Source: an uncultured bacterium (GTDB taxonomy: Bacteria; Bacillota; Clostridia; Lachnospirales; Lachnospiraceae). From it: a stretch of DNA of 24,669 nucleotides. A program made the translations under genes and the position numbers. Positions 1 to 8,451 of this stretch are shown piece by piece. Position 1 is the stretch's first letter. Each line of letters opens with the position of its first letter. A model generated the notes under the pieces. The model saw nothing but the letters and a program-made list of their open reading frames with translations. It had not been told where the DNA came from and ran no database searches. Location of the stretch: the NCBI GenBank assembly GCA_947088515.1, contig CAMUHA010000022.1:1-24669 (forward strand), in the 5' to 3' direction.

Positions 1-76
1 CTTACGAAGCAAATGAGGGGAAAGGGATATTTCAGTACTAAATTATTTCAGGAGTGATTATATCGGTTTCCAGCTG
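1..76. other. Left-edge sequence before the first called start
   Basis: No complete gene fits here. All three forward frames contain a stop (14-16, 39-41, 55-57), so the tail of an upstream gene could end at any of them. An AGGAG Shine-Dalgarno-like run lies at 50-54, but no ATG, GTG or TTG in the frame of the downstream gene follows at a usual distance; the codon about 7 bases away is ATC (62-64). The frame of the next gene is open back to 17. Confidence 0.4.
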
Positions 77-343
77 TTGAAGTCAGTGATTGCTGCTACG
101 ATATCTTTTCTTGCGCTGCTTGCTGTTTATGTATTTTATAATTTTGAAGAACTTATGCAGGAAGTATATAAAATGGACCTGCTTGCATTTGGAAAAAATA
201 TTATAATATTGTATTTATGTATGGTGGGGGCATATGGTATTATATCCTATGCTCTGTATGCCACCCGGTACAGCAGGGCTAAGAAAAACCTGCGTAATTA
301 TTATAACAGTCTGAAAAAATTAGCAGGAATGTATGAGAAATAA
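77..343 (+). CDS. Small two-helix membrane protein of unknown function, 5' end uncertain
   Basis: I cannot assign a function. The product is 88 residues if TTG at 77 is the start. It shows two hydrophobic helices (about residues 4-22 and 42-62), an acidic stretch between them (EELMQEVYKMD), and a basic C-terminus rich in Lys, Arg and Tyr. The TTG has no Shine-Dalgarno site. The same frame stays open back to position 17 and its translation just upstream (for example SDYIGFQLLKS) looks protein-like, so the true N-terminus may lie further 5'. That could be a rare ATC start at 62, which does have AGGAG at good spacing, or a frameshift near the window edge. It lies directly before another membrane protein and cdaA and is probably cotranscribed with them. 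Confidence 0.55.
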   Translation: MKSVIAATISFLALLAVYVFYNFEELMQEVYKMDLLAFGKNIIILYLCMVGAYGIISYALYATRYSRAKKNLRNYYNSLKKLAGMYEK

Positions 344-356
344 TGAGGAAGACCAT

Positions 357-1319
357 ATGACAACATTGCTTGTTGCAAAACAGTACATTAAAAATTTTAT
401 AAGTAAGTATGAAGTATATTTGAAACCATTGCTAAAACTGGTTTTGGCGCTTATTGCACTGATGATGATTAATGGCAGGATAGGATATATGCACAGGCTG
501 GACAATATATCAATTGTGCTAATTGTTTCGCTGCTATGTTCTTTTATGCCGGCAAATTTTATTATATTTGTGGCGGCAGCCTTTACCGTGCTGCATCTTT
601 ATGCCTTATCGCTTGAGTGTGCGGCTGTTGCGCTTGTACTTTTTCTGGTTATGTTTCTGCTTTATTTCAGGTTCTCGCCAAAGGACACACTGGTGGTTTT
701 AATAACTCCCATTTGCTTTGCGCTTAAGATTCCATACGCAGTTCCTCTTGCCATGGGGCTTGTGGGTACGCCTGCAAGCGCGGTTTCTGTGGGATGTGGG
801 GTGCTTGCTAGCTATCTGGTAAGCTATATGGCTGAAAGCGCTACGGCGATTTCCGGTATGGATACGGATGACATAGCTACTAAATTCAGGTTTATTGTTG
901 ACGGGTTTTTGAATAATAAGGACATGATGCTGACAGTTGCCGCTTTTGCTGTTACCATTGTAATCGTATATTTAATTAAAAGAATGTCTGTTGACCACGC
1001 ATGGACAATTGCCATTATCACAGGTGCGCTGGCGAATGTGATGATGCTTTTGGTGGGAGATTTAATGTTTGACACTAATGTGTCAATTGGAGGCATTATA
1101 GTGGGAACTGTTTTTTCGGTGCTGATTGTAAAGGTGATTGAATTCTTTGCTTTTCATGTGGACTACAGCAGGGCGGAAAAAGTACAGTTTGAGGATGATG
1201 AATACTACTATTATGTAAAAGCCATACCCAAAATTACAGTGGCAACACCATCTAAAACTGTGAAGCGGATTAACACTCCCAAAAAGAAATATGCAAGTGC
1301 ACAGGCCAAAAAACAGTAA
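357..1319 (+). CDS. Polytopic membrane protein of unknown function upstream of cdaA
   Basis: This is a 320-residue integral membrane protein with roughly eight to nine hydrophobic segments filling most of its length, and a soluble basic tail (last ~25 residues, with TPKKK and QAKKQ). A short acidic, Tyr-rich patch (EDDEYYYY) precedes that tail. I see no catalytic or nucleotide-binding motif and do not recognise the family. I chose ATG at 357 because GAGGAAG lies at 345-351, five bases upstream. An in-frame ATG at 333 would add eight residues, overlap the previous gene, and has only a weaker AGGA before it. A 40-base gap separates it from cdaA, so it is likely in the same operon and may act with the c-di-AMP membrane proteins. 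That link is inferred from position only. Confidence 0.8.
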   Translation: MTTLLVAKQYIKNFISKYEVYLKPLLKLVLALIALMMINGRIGYMHRLDNISIVLIVSLLCSFMPANFIIFVAAAFTVLHLYALSLECAAVALVLFLVMFLLYFRFSPKDTLVVLITPICFALKIPYAVPLAMGLVGTPASAVSVGCGVLASYLVSYMAESATAISGMDTDDIATKFRFIVDGFLNNKDMMLTVAAFAVTIVIVYLIKRMSVDHAWTIAIITGALANVMMLLVGDLMFDTNVSIGGIIVGTVFSVLIVKVIEFFAFHVDYSRAEKVQFEDDEYYYYVKAIPKITVATPSKTVKRINTPKKKYASAQAKKQ

Positions 1320-1359
1320 TGGGGAACATACAAAATAAGTTAATAATGGGGAAAACTAA

Positions 1360-2229
1360 ATGTTACAAGGATTAGAAGCTGTAGAAGCATACCTGTCACG
1401 TGTATCGGGGGTCAGGTGGTCGGACATTGTGGAAATATTGATTCTTTCATTCCTGATATATAATATCCTGGTATGGATTAAAAATACAAGAGCCTGGTCA
1501 CTTCTTAAGAGTATCATTGTTATTGCTGTATTTATTCTCATAGCTGCACGTTTTGAAATGAACACCATTCTTTGGATTGTGAATAACCTCTTAGGTGTGG
1601 TAGCAACGGCAGTTGTGGTAATATTACAGCCTGAACTGCGCAAGGCCGTGGATGAACTTGGGAGAAAGAATATTATAAGCTCGCTGTTTCCCTTTGAGGT
1701 TGGAAGGAACATGGCGGAAGGAAGGTTTTCGGACAAAACAATTAATGAGATTGCAAAAGCATGTGTAGAGATGGGCAAGGTGAAAACCGGTGCCCTTATT
1801 GTGGTAGAACAGGAACAAAGCTTAGCGGAATATGAGAGAACAGGCATAGACGTGGATGGAATTATTACAAGCCAGCTTCTGATAAATATTTTTGAGCATA
1901 ATACGCCTCTTCATGATGGAGCTGTGATTGTCAGGGGAAACAGGATTACATCTGCAACCTGTTACCTTCCGCTTTCTGATAATATGATGCTTAGCAAAGA
2001 GCTGGGAACCCGGCACAGGGCGGGCGTGGGAATTTCGGAAGTGACAGATTCCATGACTATTATTGTGTCTGAAGAAACAGGGAAAATCAGTGTGGCCTAT
2101 GAAGGAGCGCTTACACGAGGAGTAACCGGTGAGGAATTGAAGGAGAAATTAAGGGAAATACAGAATAAGCCGGAGGAAGAAACCCGGAAGAGAATTATAT
2201 GGAAGGGACGGTCTAAGGGTGAAAAATAG
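1360..2229 (+). CDS. cdaA: Membrane diadenylate cyclase CdaA
   Basis: CdaA joins two ATP molecules into cyclic di-AMP, a second messenger that controls potassium and osmolyte transport and cell-wall balance in Firmicutes. The 289-residue protein has three N-terminal transmembrane helices (about 23-41, 48-64, 72-90) followed by a DisA_N-type catalytic domain. The two hallmark motifs are intact: DGA at 186-188 (within HDGAVIVRG) and RHR at 218-220 (within GTRHRAGVG). Length and topology match CdaA rather than DisA or CdaS. The start has GGGGAAA at 1348-1354. Its 3' end overlaps cdaR by 11 bases and glmM follows, which is the classic cdaA-cdaR-glmM order. In other Firmicutes CdaR and GlmM both modulate CdaA activity. 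Confidence 0.96.
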   Translation: MLQGLEAVEAYLSRVSGVRWSDIVEILILSFLIYNILVWIKNTRAWSLLKSIIVIAVFILIAARFEMNTILWIVNNLLGVVATAVVVILQPELRKAVDELGRKNIISSLFPFEVGRNMAEGRFSDKTINEIAKACVEMGKVKTGALIVVEQEQSLAEYERTGIDVDGIITSQLLINIFEHNTPLHDGAVIVRGNRITSATCYLPLSDNMMLSKELGTRHRAGVGISEVTDSMTIIVSEETGKISVAYEGALTRGVTGEELKEKLREIQNKPEEETRKRIIWKGRSKGEK

Positions 2230-3505
2230 GTTGACAAATAACATTGGACTAAAGCTGGCATCTGTTCTTCTGGCGATTATACTATGGCTGGTGGTAACAA
2301 GCGCCAATAATCCAGTGGTAACTGATTACTATTATAATATACCGGTAACTTTGCTGAACACGGATTTAATTACAGATTCCGGAAGGGTGTATGATGTAAT
2401 TGAAGGAAGTGACCTGATAAGCCGTGTGACGGTGAGAGCGCCCCGGTCTGTCCAAAATGAACTGACGGCAGAAAATATTATTGCAACGGCAGATGTTAAT
2501 GAACTTAGCAGTCTTGACACTATTTCCATTAAGCTGGCCACAAATATATCCAACAGTCAGATTAACAGCATGGAAGGAAGTATAGATACAGTCAAACTTA
2601 AAATCGAGAATAAAAGAAATAAAGCTTTGAGCCTTAAAGCATCCATATCGGGAGAGGTGGAAAGCGGCTTTATTGCAGGGGACATTACGACTGACCAGAA
2701 TCTGGTGAGGATATCCGGTCCTCAGTCAGTTATTGACAGAGTAGCTAGAGCTTCTGTAAATGTGGAAGTTGATGGAATGAGCAGTGACATTGTGACAAAT
2801 GCAGAGATTAAACTTTATGATTCAGATGACAAGTTAGTAAACATTGAAGAAAACAATATTACGATGAATATAAAAACTGTAGGCGTAAAGATAAATATCT
2901 GGCCTACTGCAACCATTCCTGTGAACTTTGGAGTGACTGGCAACCCGGCATCCGGCTTTAGATATACAGGGGAGATTGATGGCAATGGTGCGTCTGTTAA
3001 AGTAGCAGGAAAGGCAAGCGCTATTAGAAATATCAGTTCTGTTGAAGTGCCTGAAGAGGTATTGGATATTACGGATATGACAGAAAGTCTTGTGAAAGAA
3101 GTAGATATTCGTCAGTATCTTCCAGATGGTGTATTCCTTGCAGACCCGGCTGATGCAGTAAGGACGATTACAGTGCATATTCAGGGGGAAGCCTCCAGAA
3201 GAATTGAGGTCCAGGAGGAAAAGATTGAGATTATCAATACACCACAGGGATATAGTGCAAGCTTTCCAGGACAAAACGAAAAAATTTATCTGAATATTGT
3301 AGGGCTTTCGGGAGACTTGTCTGCGATATTGCAGGATGATATAGCAGGGACCATTGATATTGAAAAATGGATGCGCCAGCAGGGGATAGAAGAACTGGAG
3401 CCTGGATTATATACAATTGAAGTTGATTTTATTTTACCAGAGAAAGTGTCCCAGCCTAGTCCGGTCAGGGTAACATTGGAGATAACTAAAGAGGGAGAAG
3501 AATAA
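2219..3505 (+). CDS. cdaR: YbbR-domain CdaA regulatory protein CdaR
   Basis: CdaR is a membrane-anchored extracytoplasmic protein that binds CdaA and modulates its activity. The 428-residue product starts with a single signal-anchor helix (about residues 9-28, ending in TSANNP). The rest is built from tandem YbbR-type beta repeats of roughly 80 residues; about four can be followed by the recurring pattern of an alternating hydrophobic strand next to a V(K)-I/V end. The start is GTG at 2219, inside the last codons of cdaA, with GGAAGGGA about ten bases upstream, so translation is probably coupled. No catalytic motif is expected or seen. A gap of 43 bases leads to glmM. Confidence 0.93.
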   Translation: MKNRLTNNIGLKLASVLLAIILWLVVTSANNPVVTDYYYNIPVTLLNTDLITDSGRVYDVIEGSDLISRVTVRAPRSVQNELTAENIIATADVNELSSLDTISIKLATNISNSQINSMEGSIDTVKLKIENKRNKALSLKASISGEVESGFIAGDITTDQNLVRISGPQSVIDRVARASVNVEVDGMSSDIVTNAEIKLYDSDDKLVNIEENNITMNIKTVGVKINIWPTATIPVNFGVTGNPASGFRYTGEIDGNGASVKVAGKASAIRNISSVEVPEEVLDITDMTESLVKEVDIRQYLPDGVFLADPADAVRTITVHIQGEASRRIEVQEEKIEIINTPQGYSASFPGQNEKIYLNIVGLSGDLSAILQDDIAGTIDIEKWMRQQGIEELEPGLYTIEVDFILPEKVSQPSPVRVTLEITKEGEE

Positions 3506-3548
3506 AAGCTGATTTGTATATAGGTGTAAAAAGGAATGGAGGAGTAAA

Positions 3549-4898
3549 ATGAGCAGATTATTTGGTACAGATGGTGTCAGAGGGGTGGCAAATGACGAAC
3601 TGACCCCACTGCTTGCCATGCAGTTGGGCCAGGCAGGAGCATATGTACTTACAAAAGAAAACATGCACAAGCCAACGATTATGGTAGGATGTGATACAAG
3701 AATATCCGGGGATATGCTTGCAAATGCACTTATGGCGGGAATTTGCTCGGTGGGAGCTAATGCGGTATATGTGGGGGTAATTCCAACACCGGCAGTGGCA
3801 TATCTTACCAGAAAATATAAAGTTGATGCAGGAGTTGTGATTTCTGCTTCCCATAATCCAGTAGAATTTAATGGGATTAAATTCTTTGACGGAAACGGTT
3901 ATAAGCTTCCGGATGCATTGGAAGACGAAATAGAATCCATAATAAAAAGCGGAATGAACGGTATCCGTTTTCCGATAGGTCCTAATGTAGGAAAAATAAA
4001 ATACCGTACAGATGCAAGAGAAGAGTACATTAATCATTCTATCCAATCTGTAAGTGTTGACCTGACCAGCTTAAAAATTGTTGTGGACTGTGCGGAAGGA
4101 GCTGCCTATTATACTGCGGTGGAGGCTTTAAGGGAATTGGGAGGAAATGTTGTAGCAATTCATAACATGCCTGATGGAACAAATATTAATGCTAACTGCG
4201 GTTCAACCCATATGGAGGAGCTTAGGGCAAGAGTGGTATATGAAAAGGCTAATATTGGTCTTGCCTTTGACGGGGACGCTGACAGACTTCTGGCAGTGGA
4301 TGAACTGGGGAATGTAGTCGATGGCGACCAGGTCATGTCCATTGTGGGCAATCACATGAAAGAAAAGGGAGAGCTTGTAAACAATACAATTGTTGCGACT
4401 GTTATGAGTAACCTGGGATTTTTCCTTATGGCAGAAAAGAATGGCATTCATGTGGAACAGACGAAGGTGGGAGACCGGTATGTTCTGGAACGTATGAAGG
4501 AGATTAATGCCAGTCTTGGAGGAGAGCAGTCTGGCCATATTATCTTTTTGAAAGAGAATACCACAGGAGATGGGCTTTTAAGCGCATTACATTTATTAAA
4601 AGTAATGGTGGAAACAGGAAAAACTCTTTCGGACCTGGCGTCTGTTATGGAAGTGCTTCCTCAGGCGCTTGTGAATGCAAAGGTTCCTAACCATAAAAAG
4701 GAAAAATATATGGAGTATCCGGAGATTGAGGAAGCGATTCGTAAGCTTACTGATAAATTTGCGGGAGAGGGAAGAGTGCTCATCCGTCCGTCTGGAACAG
4801 AACCACTGGTCCGGGTTATGATTGAGGGGAAAGACCAGAAAATGATTGAAAATGATGCCAGACAGTTAGCGGAGCTGATTCAGAATATCATGCTCTAA
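3549..4898 (+). CDS. glmM: Phosphoglucosamine mutase GlmM
   Basis: GlmM converts glucosamine-6-phosphate to glucosamine-1-phosphate, feeding UDP-GlcNAc, peptidoglycan and other envelope polymers. The 449-residue protein has the complete alpha-D-phosphohexomutase layout. The phosphoserine loop is SASHNP (99-104, catalytic Ser101). The metal-binding loop is DGDADR. The C-terminal phosphate-binding loop is RPSGTEPLVRVMIEG. The N-terminal FGTDGVRG (5-12) is typical of GlmM rather than phosphomannomutase. A strong SD, GGAGGAG (3538-3544), precedes the ATG. Its place after cdaA-cdaR is conserved in Firmicutes, where GlmM can bind and inhibit CdaA, connecting wall synthesis with c-di-AMP. Confidence 0.97.
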   Translation: MSRLFGTDGVRGVANDELTPLLAMQLGQAGAYVLTKENMHKPTIMVGCDTRISGDMLANALMAGICSVGANAVYVGVIPTPAVAYLTRKYKVDAGVVISASHNPVEFNGIKFFDGNGYKLPDALEDEIESIIKSGMNGIRFPIGPNVGKIKYRTDAREEYINHSIQSVSVDLTSLKIVVDCAEGAAYYTAVEALRELGGNVVAIHNMPDGTNINANCGSTHMEELRARVVYEKANIGLAFDGDADRLLAVDELGNVVDGDQVMSIVGNHMKEKGELVNNTIVATVMSNLGFFLMAEKNGIHVEQTKVGDRYVLERMKEINASLGGEQSGHIIFLKENTTGDGLLSALHLLKVMVETGKTLSDLASVMEVLPQALVNAKVPNHKKEKYMEYPEIEEAIRKLTDKFAGEGRVLIRPSGTEPLVRVMIEGKDQKMIENDARQLAELIQNIML

Positions 4899-4912
4899 GC
4901 GGGTGGAAAAGC

Positions 4913-4941
4913 TTGAGAAAGAGCAGAAAAAATGTTATAGT
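4913..4941 (+). promoter_or_regulatory. Sigma-A extended -10 promoter for ptsH
   Basis: TTGAGA (4913-4918), a 17-base spacer, and TATAGT (4936-4941), preceded by TG one base upstream (4933-4934), so this is an extended -10 element. It lies just after the glmM stop and about 60 bases before the HPr start. Predicted transcription start is near 4948. Confidence 0.65.
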
Positions 4942-5001
4942 GATATTAAGAAGGTATTGACAAGGCTCATCAGGCAGAAAAGAAATTGGAGGGAAATGAG
5001 T

Positions 5002-5265
5002 ATGGTAAGCCAGAAGGTGGTAATTAAGAACCCTACAGGTCTTCACTTAAGGCCGGCCGGCATCCTGTGTAAAGAGGCGATGCAGTTTAAATCATTAATC
5101 ACCTTTAAATTTAAGGATAGTACAGCAAATGCAAAAAGTGTGTTAAGCGTTTTGGGTGCTTGTGTCAAATGCGGTGATGAAATTGAATTTGTCTGTGAGG
5201 GAGAGGATGAGACTGCGGCGCTGCAGACTCTGATAAAAGCAATTGAAAGTGGTTTGGGAGAGTAA
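5002..5265 (+). CDS. ptsH: Phosphocarrier protein HPr of the PTS
   Basis: HPr passes phosphate from enzyme I to the sugar-specific EII proteins in the cytoplasm. In Firmicutes its Ser46-phosphorylated form is also the corepressor for CcpA. I start it at ATG 5002, giving 87 residues. This places the active histidine exactly at His15 (TGLHLRPAG) and the regulatory serine exactly at Ser46 (NAKSVLSVL), and GGAGGG (4988-4993) sits 8 bases upstream. The frame is open further 5', but that stretch holds the promoter. ATG 4996 would be only two bases from the SD. The enzyme that acts on Ser46, HprK, is encoded at 21535-22479. HPr paralogues such as Crh lack His15, so this is true HPr. The enzyme I gene is not in view. 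Confidence 0.95.
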   Translation: MVSQKVVIKNPTGLHLRPAGILCKEAMQFKSLITFKFKDSTANAKSVLSVLGACVKCGDEIEFVCEGEDETAALQTLIKAIESGLGE

Positions 5266-5298
5266 GCCCCAAAGCTCCAAAAGAGCGTATGTAAAGTT

Positions 5299-5326
5299 AA
5301 GCCGGTCCATGCGTTGGGATCGGCTT
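5299..5326 (+). terminator. Strong hairpin between ptsH and leuA, possible weak terminator
   Basis: A 10-bp stem (5299-5308 with 5317-5326, one G-T wobble) encloses an 8-base loop. It is followed only by TTATAAT rather than a T run, so termination would be weak. It may instead separate or stabilise transcripts. No tRNA-like specifier or T-box motif is present. Confidence 0.35.
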
Positions 5327-5380
5327 TATAATATGCAGAGGGCAGGCAGGGAAGACTTAAATGGCAGGAGAGGAGAAAAT

Positions 5381-7063
5381 ATGTTGAATTATATGCGGTA
5401 CAAAAAAAATCCGGTGGTTGTTTATCCGGAAAGGCAGTGGCCTGGCAAAGAGATAGAAAAGGCTCCCATCTGGTGCAGTGTGGACTTAAGGGATGGAAAT
5501 CAGGCGCTGATTGACCCTATGGTTGTGAGTGAAAAAATCGAAATGTTCCAATATCTTATAAATCTTGGTTTTAAGGAGATTGAAATTGGATTCCCGGCAG
5601 CAAGTCAGATTGAATATGACTTTCTGCGTCAGCTGGTTGACAGAAAAATGATTCCTGATGATGTACGTATCCAGGTGCTTAGCCAGTGCCGTGAAGAGCA
5701 GATTGACCGTACATTTGAGTCCATTGAGGGGTGTAAAGAAGCAATTGTGCATATTTATAACTCTACATCAACGCTGCAGCGTGACGTAGTGTTTGGCATG
5801 AGTCGGCAGGAAATCATTGAAATTGCTGTAAAGGGCACACAAATGGTAAAGGAGCGTGCGGCTAAATTTCCAGGGAAAATCATTTTAGAATATTCACCAG
5901 AAAGCTTTACTGGCACAGAACTGGATTTTGCTCTTGAGATTTGTACAGCTGTACAGGAGACATGGGGGCCTGATAAGGAAAATCCGATTATTATAAACCT
6001 GCCATCTACAGTAGAGATGAATACGCCAAATGTATATGCTGACCAGATAGAATGGATGAACTGTCATTTTAAAAACAGGGATACGATAATTTTAAGCGTA
6101 CATCCTCATAATGACAGGGGATGCGGCGTGGCATCGGCAGAGCTGGCAATGTTGGCAGGCGCTCAGAGAGTGGAAGGAACTTTGTTTGGAAATGGGGAAA
6201 GAACAGGAAATGTGGATGTGCTCAACATAGCCTATAATATGTTTTCCCAAGGAGTCAATCCTGAACTCAATATAGAAAAAATTAATGAGATCATTGAGTT
6301 ATATGAGAGATGCTGTAAGATTGCGATTCATCCCAGACATCCCTATGCGGGCAAACTGGTGTTCACTGCTTTTTCAGGTTCCCATCAGGATGCTATTAAT
6401 AAAGGCGTCAGGGCGATGAAAGAACGTGAAAGCCAATACTGGCAGGTTCCTTACCTGCCCATTGACCCTTCTGATATTGGGAGAGAATATGAACCAATTG
6501 TGCGTATCAACTCTCAATCAGGAAAAGGCGGTGTGGCCTTTATCATGGATACGTATTTTGGCTTTAAACTTCCCAAAGGAATGCACAGAGAGTTTGCCAA
6601 TGTTATTCAGGCTATTTCAGAGAAGCAAGGAGAGGTTTCACCAGATGAAATAATGAAGGCCTTTCGCGAAGAATATCTGGATAAGAAAGAGCCTGTTCAC
6701 TTCCGTAAACTTCGGGTAGACGATTTAAGCGATGAGGTCCGGTCCGAATTTGATACTGGTGTGACAGTGGTATACACATACCATGGGGAAGAAAAAAGAT
6801 TTGAAGCAGTGGGGAACGGTCCAATTGATGCTATACAAAGAGGACTACAGCAGGAACTTAATGCAAGAATTAAAGTCCTGGATTATGAAGAACATGCACT
6901 GCAAAGCGGTTCTAATTCCCAGGCTGCAGCATATATCCATCTGCTTGATGCAGATGATGGCAGGGTAACTTATGGTGTGGGAGTTAGCTCCAATATTACA
7001 AGAGCATCTGCAAGAGCTATCTTCTCTGCAATAAACCGGCTGGAACTTGGCATAAAAAAATAA
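5381..7063 (+). CDS. leuA: 2-isopropylmalate synthase, long form
   Basis: LeuA condenses acetyl-CoA with 2-oxoisovalerate, the first step committed to leucine. From ATG 5381 (AGGAG at 5371-5375) the product is 560 residues. This is the long class seen in yeast and actinobacteria, not the ~510-residue class of B. subtilis. The TIM-barrel catalytic motifs are intact: LRDGN with metal ligand Asp38, HPHNDRG with His241 and His243, and FGNGERTGN with Asn271. The last ~130 residues form the LeuA dimer / regulatory domain, ending in VSSNITRASARAIFSAINRL. The frame is open upstream, but that stretch contains the hairpin and no good SD. leuB, leuC and leuD are absent here, so this is an isolated leucine gene between ptsH and a terminator. 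Confidence 0.95.
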   Translation: MLNYMRYKKNPVVVYPERQWPGKEIEKAPIWCSVDLRDGNQALIDPMVVSEKIEMFQYLINLGFKEIEIGFPAASQIEYDFLRQLVDRKMIPDDVRIQVLSQCREEQIDRTFESIEGCKEAIVHIYNSTSTLQRDVVFGMSRQEIIEIAVKGTQMVKERAAKFPGKIILEYSPESFTGTELDFALEICTAVQETWGPDKENPIIINLPSTVEMNTPNVYADQIEWMNCHFKNRDTIILSVHPHNDRGCGVASAELAMLAGAQRVEGTLFGNGERTGNVDVLNIAYNMFSQGVNPELNIEKINEIIELYERCCKIAIHPRHPYAGKLVFTAFSGSHQDAINKGVRAMKERESQYWQVPYLPIDPSDIGREYEPIVRINSQSGKGGVAFIMDTYFGFKLPKGMHREFANVIQAISEKQGEVSPDEIMKAFREEYLDKKEPVHFRKLRVDDLSDEVRSEFDTGVTVVYTYHGEEKRFEAVGNGPIDAIQRGLQQELNARIKVLDYEEHALQSGSNSQAAAYIHLLDADDGRVTYGVGVSSNITRASARAIFSAINRLELGIKK

Positions 7064-7065
7064 AT

Positions 7066-7094
7066 AAAAACCCTGCTTTATGCAGGGTTTTTTT
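7066..7094. terminator. Bidirectional intrinsic terminator between leuA and the DUF3048 gene
   Basis: CCCTGC (7071-7076), a 5-base loop and GCAGGG (7082-7087) are flanked by A5 on the left and T7 (7088-7094) on the right. It lies directly after the leuA stop and before the end of the convergent minus-strand gene, so it can serve both. Confidence 0.92.
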
Positions 7095-7100
7095 ATATAA

Positions 7101-8258
7101 TTAATCAGCGCCTATTGTGTTTTCATCAACCTTAAAAGTATCACCATCTTCCAAAATACATACCATGGTTTTACCTGTGTTTAACTTTATTTCATTTCCA
7201 TCATCATCATAATATCTGGTGGCACCATAATCAGAAGTTTTTTCCCAGGTTACATGGATTCCCCTGCCATTTGTGAAAAACCATCCATCACGGGTATCAT
7301 CATGGCATTGGAAGGAAAGATACCCCTTTTGGTCACGGACTTCAAAATATGTATTTTGTACCAGCAGATTTTTAAATGCAAGTTGTTGATTGTTAGCAAG
7401 GTCAATATGAGGCCCCTCACTGTCACCGGATAAATGTTGGTATCTGTCATACAGGCCTGTTTCCTCGTTGTATTGGAAATAGCAGTTTGTCACCGGATAG
7501 GCGGGAGACATATCAACTTTGCCGGCAGTGATTGCATCAGAATATTGTTCCAGTGTGTTGGGGCTGCTTTCAGGGGTAAACAGATAATGGCGTTCGTCTG
7601 CATATCCGTCCCGGTATTCCAAAGGATAACCATAGTGGGAGGCGGCATTTTTAATTCTGTCTGTACTTAAGAAAGCATTATCTGTAGAATTCTTTGCTGT
7701 ATCCCGGAAAGAGGCATTGCTGTATTCAATACAATTGATATTTTGTGTATCGGTTCTGTTAATCAGGTCATCTATATAAAAAGGACCGCCATAATGAATA
7801 TAAATTGCATCCCATTCAAAAGCCCAATATATGTAATAATCGCGGGAGCTTCTTACATTGCCTAACTTTTCAACATTGCTCCAGTCATCAAATACGGCCA
7901 TCAGCCTAGTCATGCTGCCTTCCACATTGCATTCGTAAAGTACGGATACATTTGAAAGTCCATAATGGCTGGCTGTTTTGGAATTGGGTATCATTACAGC
8001 AATAGGTCGGGTGTTGGCAATGTCCTCATCTATCCATTCGTTGGTAATCCGGCTTCTTGCCAGACCTTCCCTGGGGGGCGTCTCGGTTTCGGCTGTTTCA
8101 TCTTCCATAGAAGAATTTTCTTCCTGGGGCTCGGACTGTGTTTCAACAATAGGTTCAACAACTGGCTGTATTGTCGATGGTGCAGCATTATCTCCACAAC
8201 CGCATAATAAAAGAGATGAAGACAAGGCTACAAGAAAAAGAGCTTGTAATCTTTTCAT
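7101..8258 (-). CDS. DUF3048 (YerB-like) lipoprotein
   Basis: This is a 385-residue predicted lipoprotein. The signal peptide (MKRL, then a hydrophobic core) ends in the lipobox L18-C19-G20-C21, so Cys21 should be lipidated and the protein anchored on the outer face of the membrane. A Pro/Glu/Thr-rich flexible linker covers about residues 24-66. The rest matches the DUF3048 family, with NTRPIAVMIPN near residue 82 and GNVRSSRDYY near residue 131, the family hallmark seen in B. subtilis YerB. Function in the family is not established. The SD is GAGGAA just before the ATG (read on the minus strand). It is monocistronic, with a promoter at 8318-8346 and the shared terminator at its end. Confidence 0.9.
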   Translation of the reverse strand: MKRLQALFLVALSSSLLLCGCGDNAAPSTIQPVVEPIVETQSEPQEENSSMEDETAETETPPREGLARSRITNEWIDEDIANTRPIAVMIPNSKTASHYGLSNVSVLYECNVEGSMTRLMAVFDDWSNVEKLGNVRSSRDYYIYWAFEWDAIYIHYGGPFYIDDLINRTDTQNINCIEYSNASFRDTAKNSTDNAFLSTDRIKNAASHYGYPLEYRDGYADERHYLFTPESSPNTLEQYSDAITAGKVDMSPAYPVTNCYFQYNEETGLYDRYQHLSGDSEGPHIDLANNQQLAFKNLLVQNTYFEVRDQKGYLSFQCHDDTRDGWFFTNGRGIHVTWEKTSDYGATRYYDDDGNEIKLNTGKTMVCILEDGDTFKVDENTIGAD

Positions 8259-8317
8259 CCGGTTTCCTCACTTTCCACGTATTAATTTAATAATTAGCAT
8301 AAAACCACACGATTGCT

Positions 8318-8346
8318 ATTATAGCATATAAGAAAACTGTCGTCAC
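8318..8346 (-). promoter_or_regulatory. Predicted promoter of the DUF3048 gene
   Basis: Read on the minus strand: GTGACG (8346-8341), a 17-base spacer, and a perfect TATAAT (8323-8318). The predicted start is about 50 bases upstream of the ATG. Confidence 0.55.
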
Positions 8347-8451
8347 TAGCAAAATGTGTAAAAAGTTATACGTAAATATTAAGAAATTATTACGATTAGT
8401 AAAAATGCGTACAGAAAAACGACAAAGTCCTGTAAAATAAATATTGATTTT

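Noticed and set aside
1356..1847. 163-codon minus-strand frame opposite cdaA
   Set aside because: Entirely antisense to the cdaA membrane domain, with no domain match; a frame shadow.
5266..5380. T-box or leucine attenuator upstream of leuA
   Set aside because: Only about 115 bases, with no T-box consensus, no specifier stem and no Leu-rich leader peptide; only one hairpin is present.
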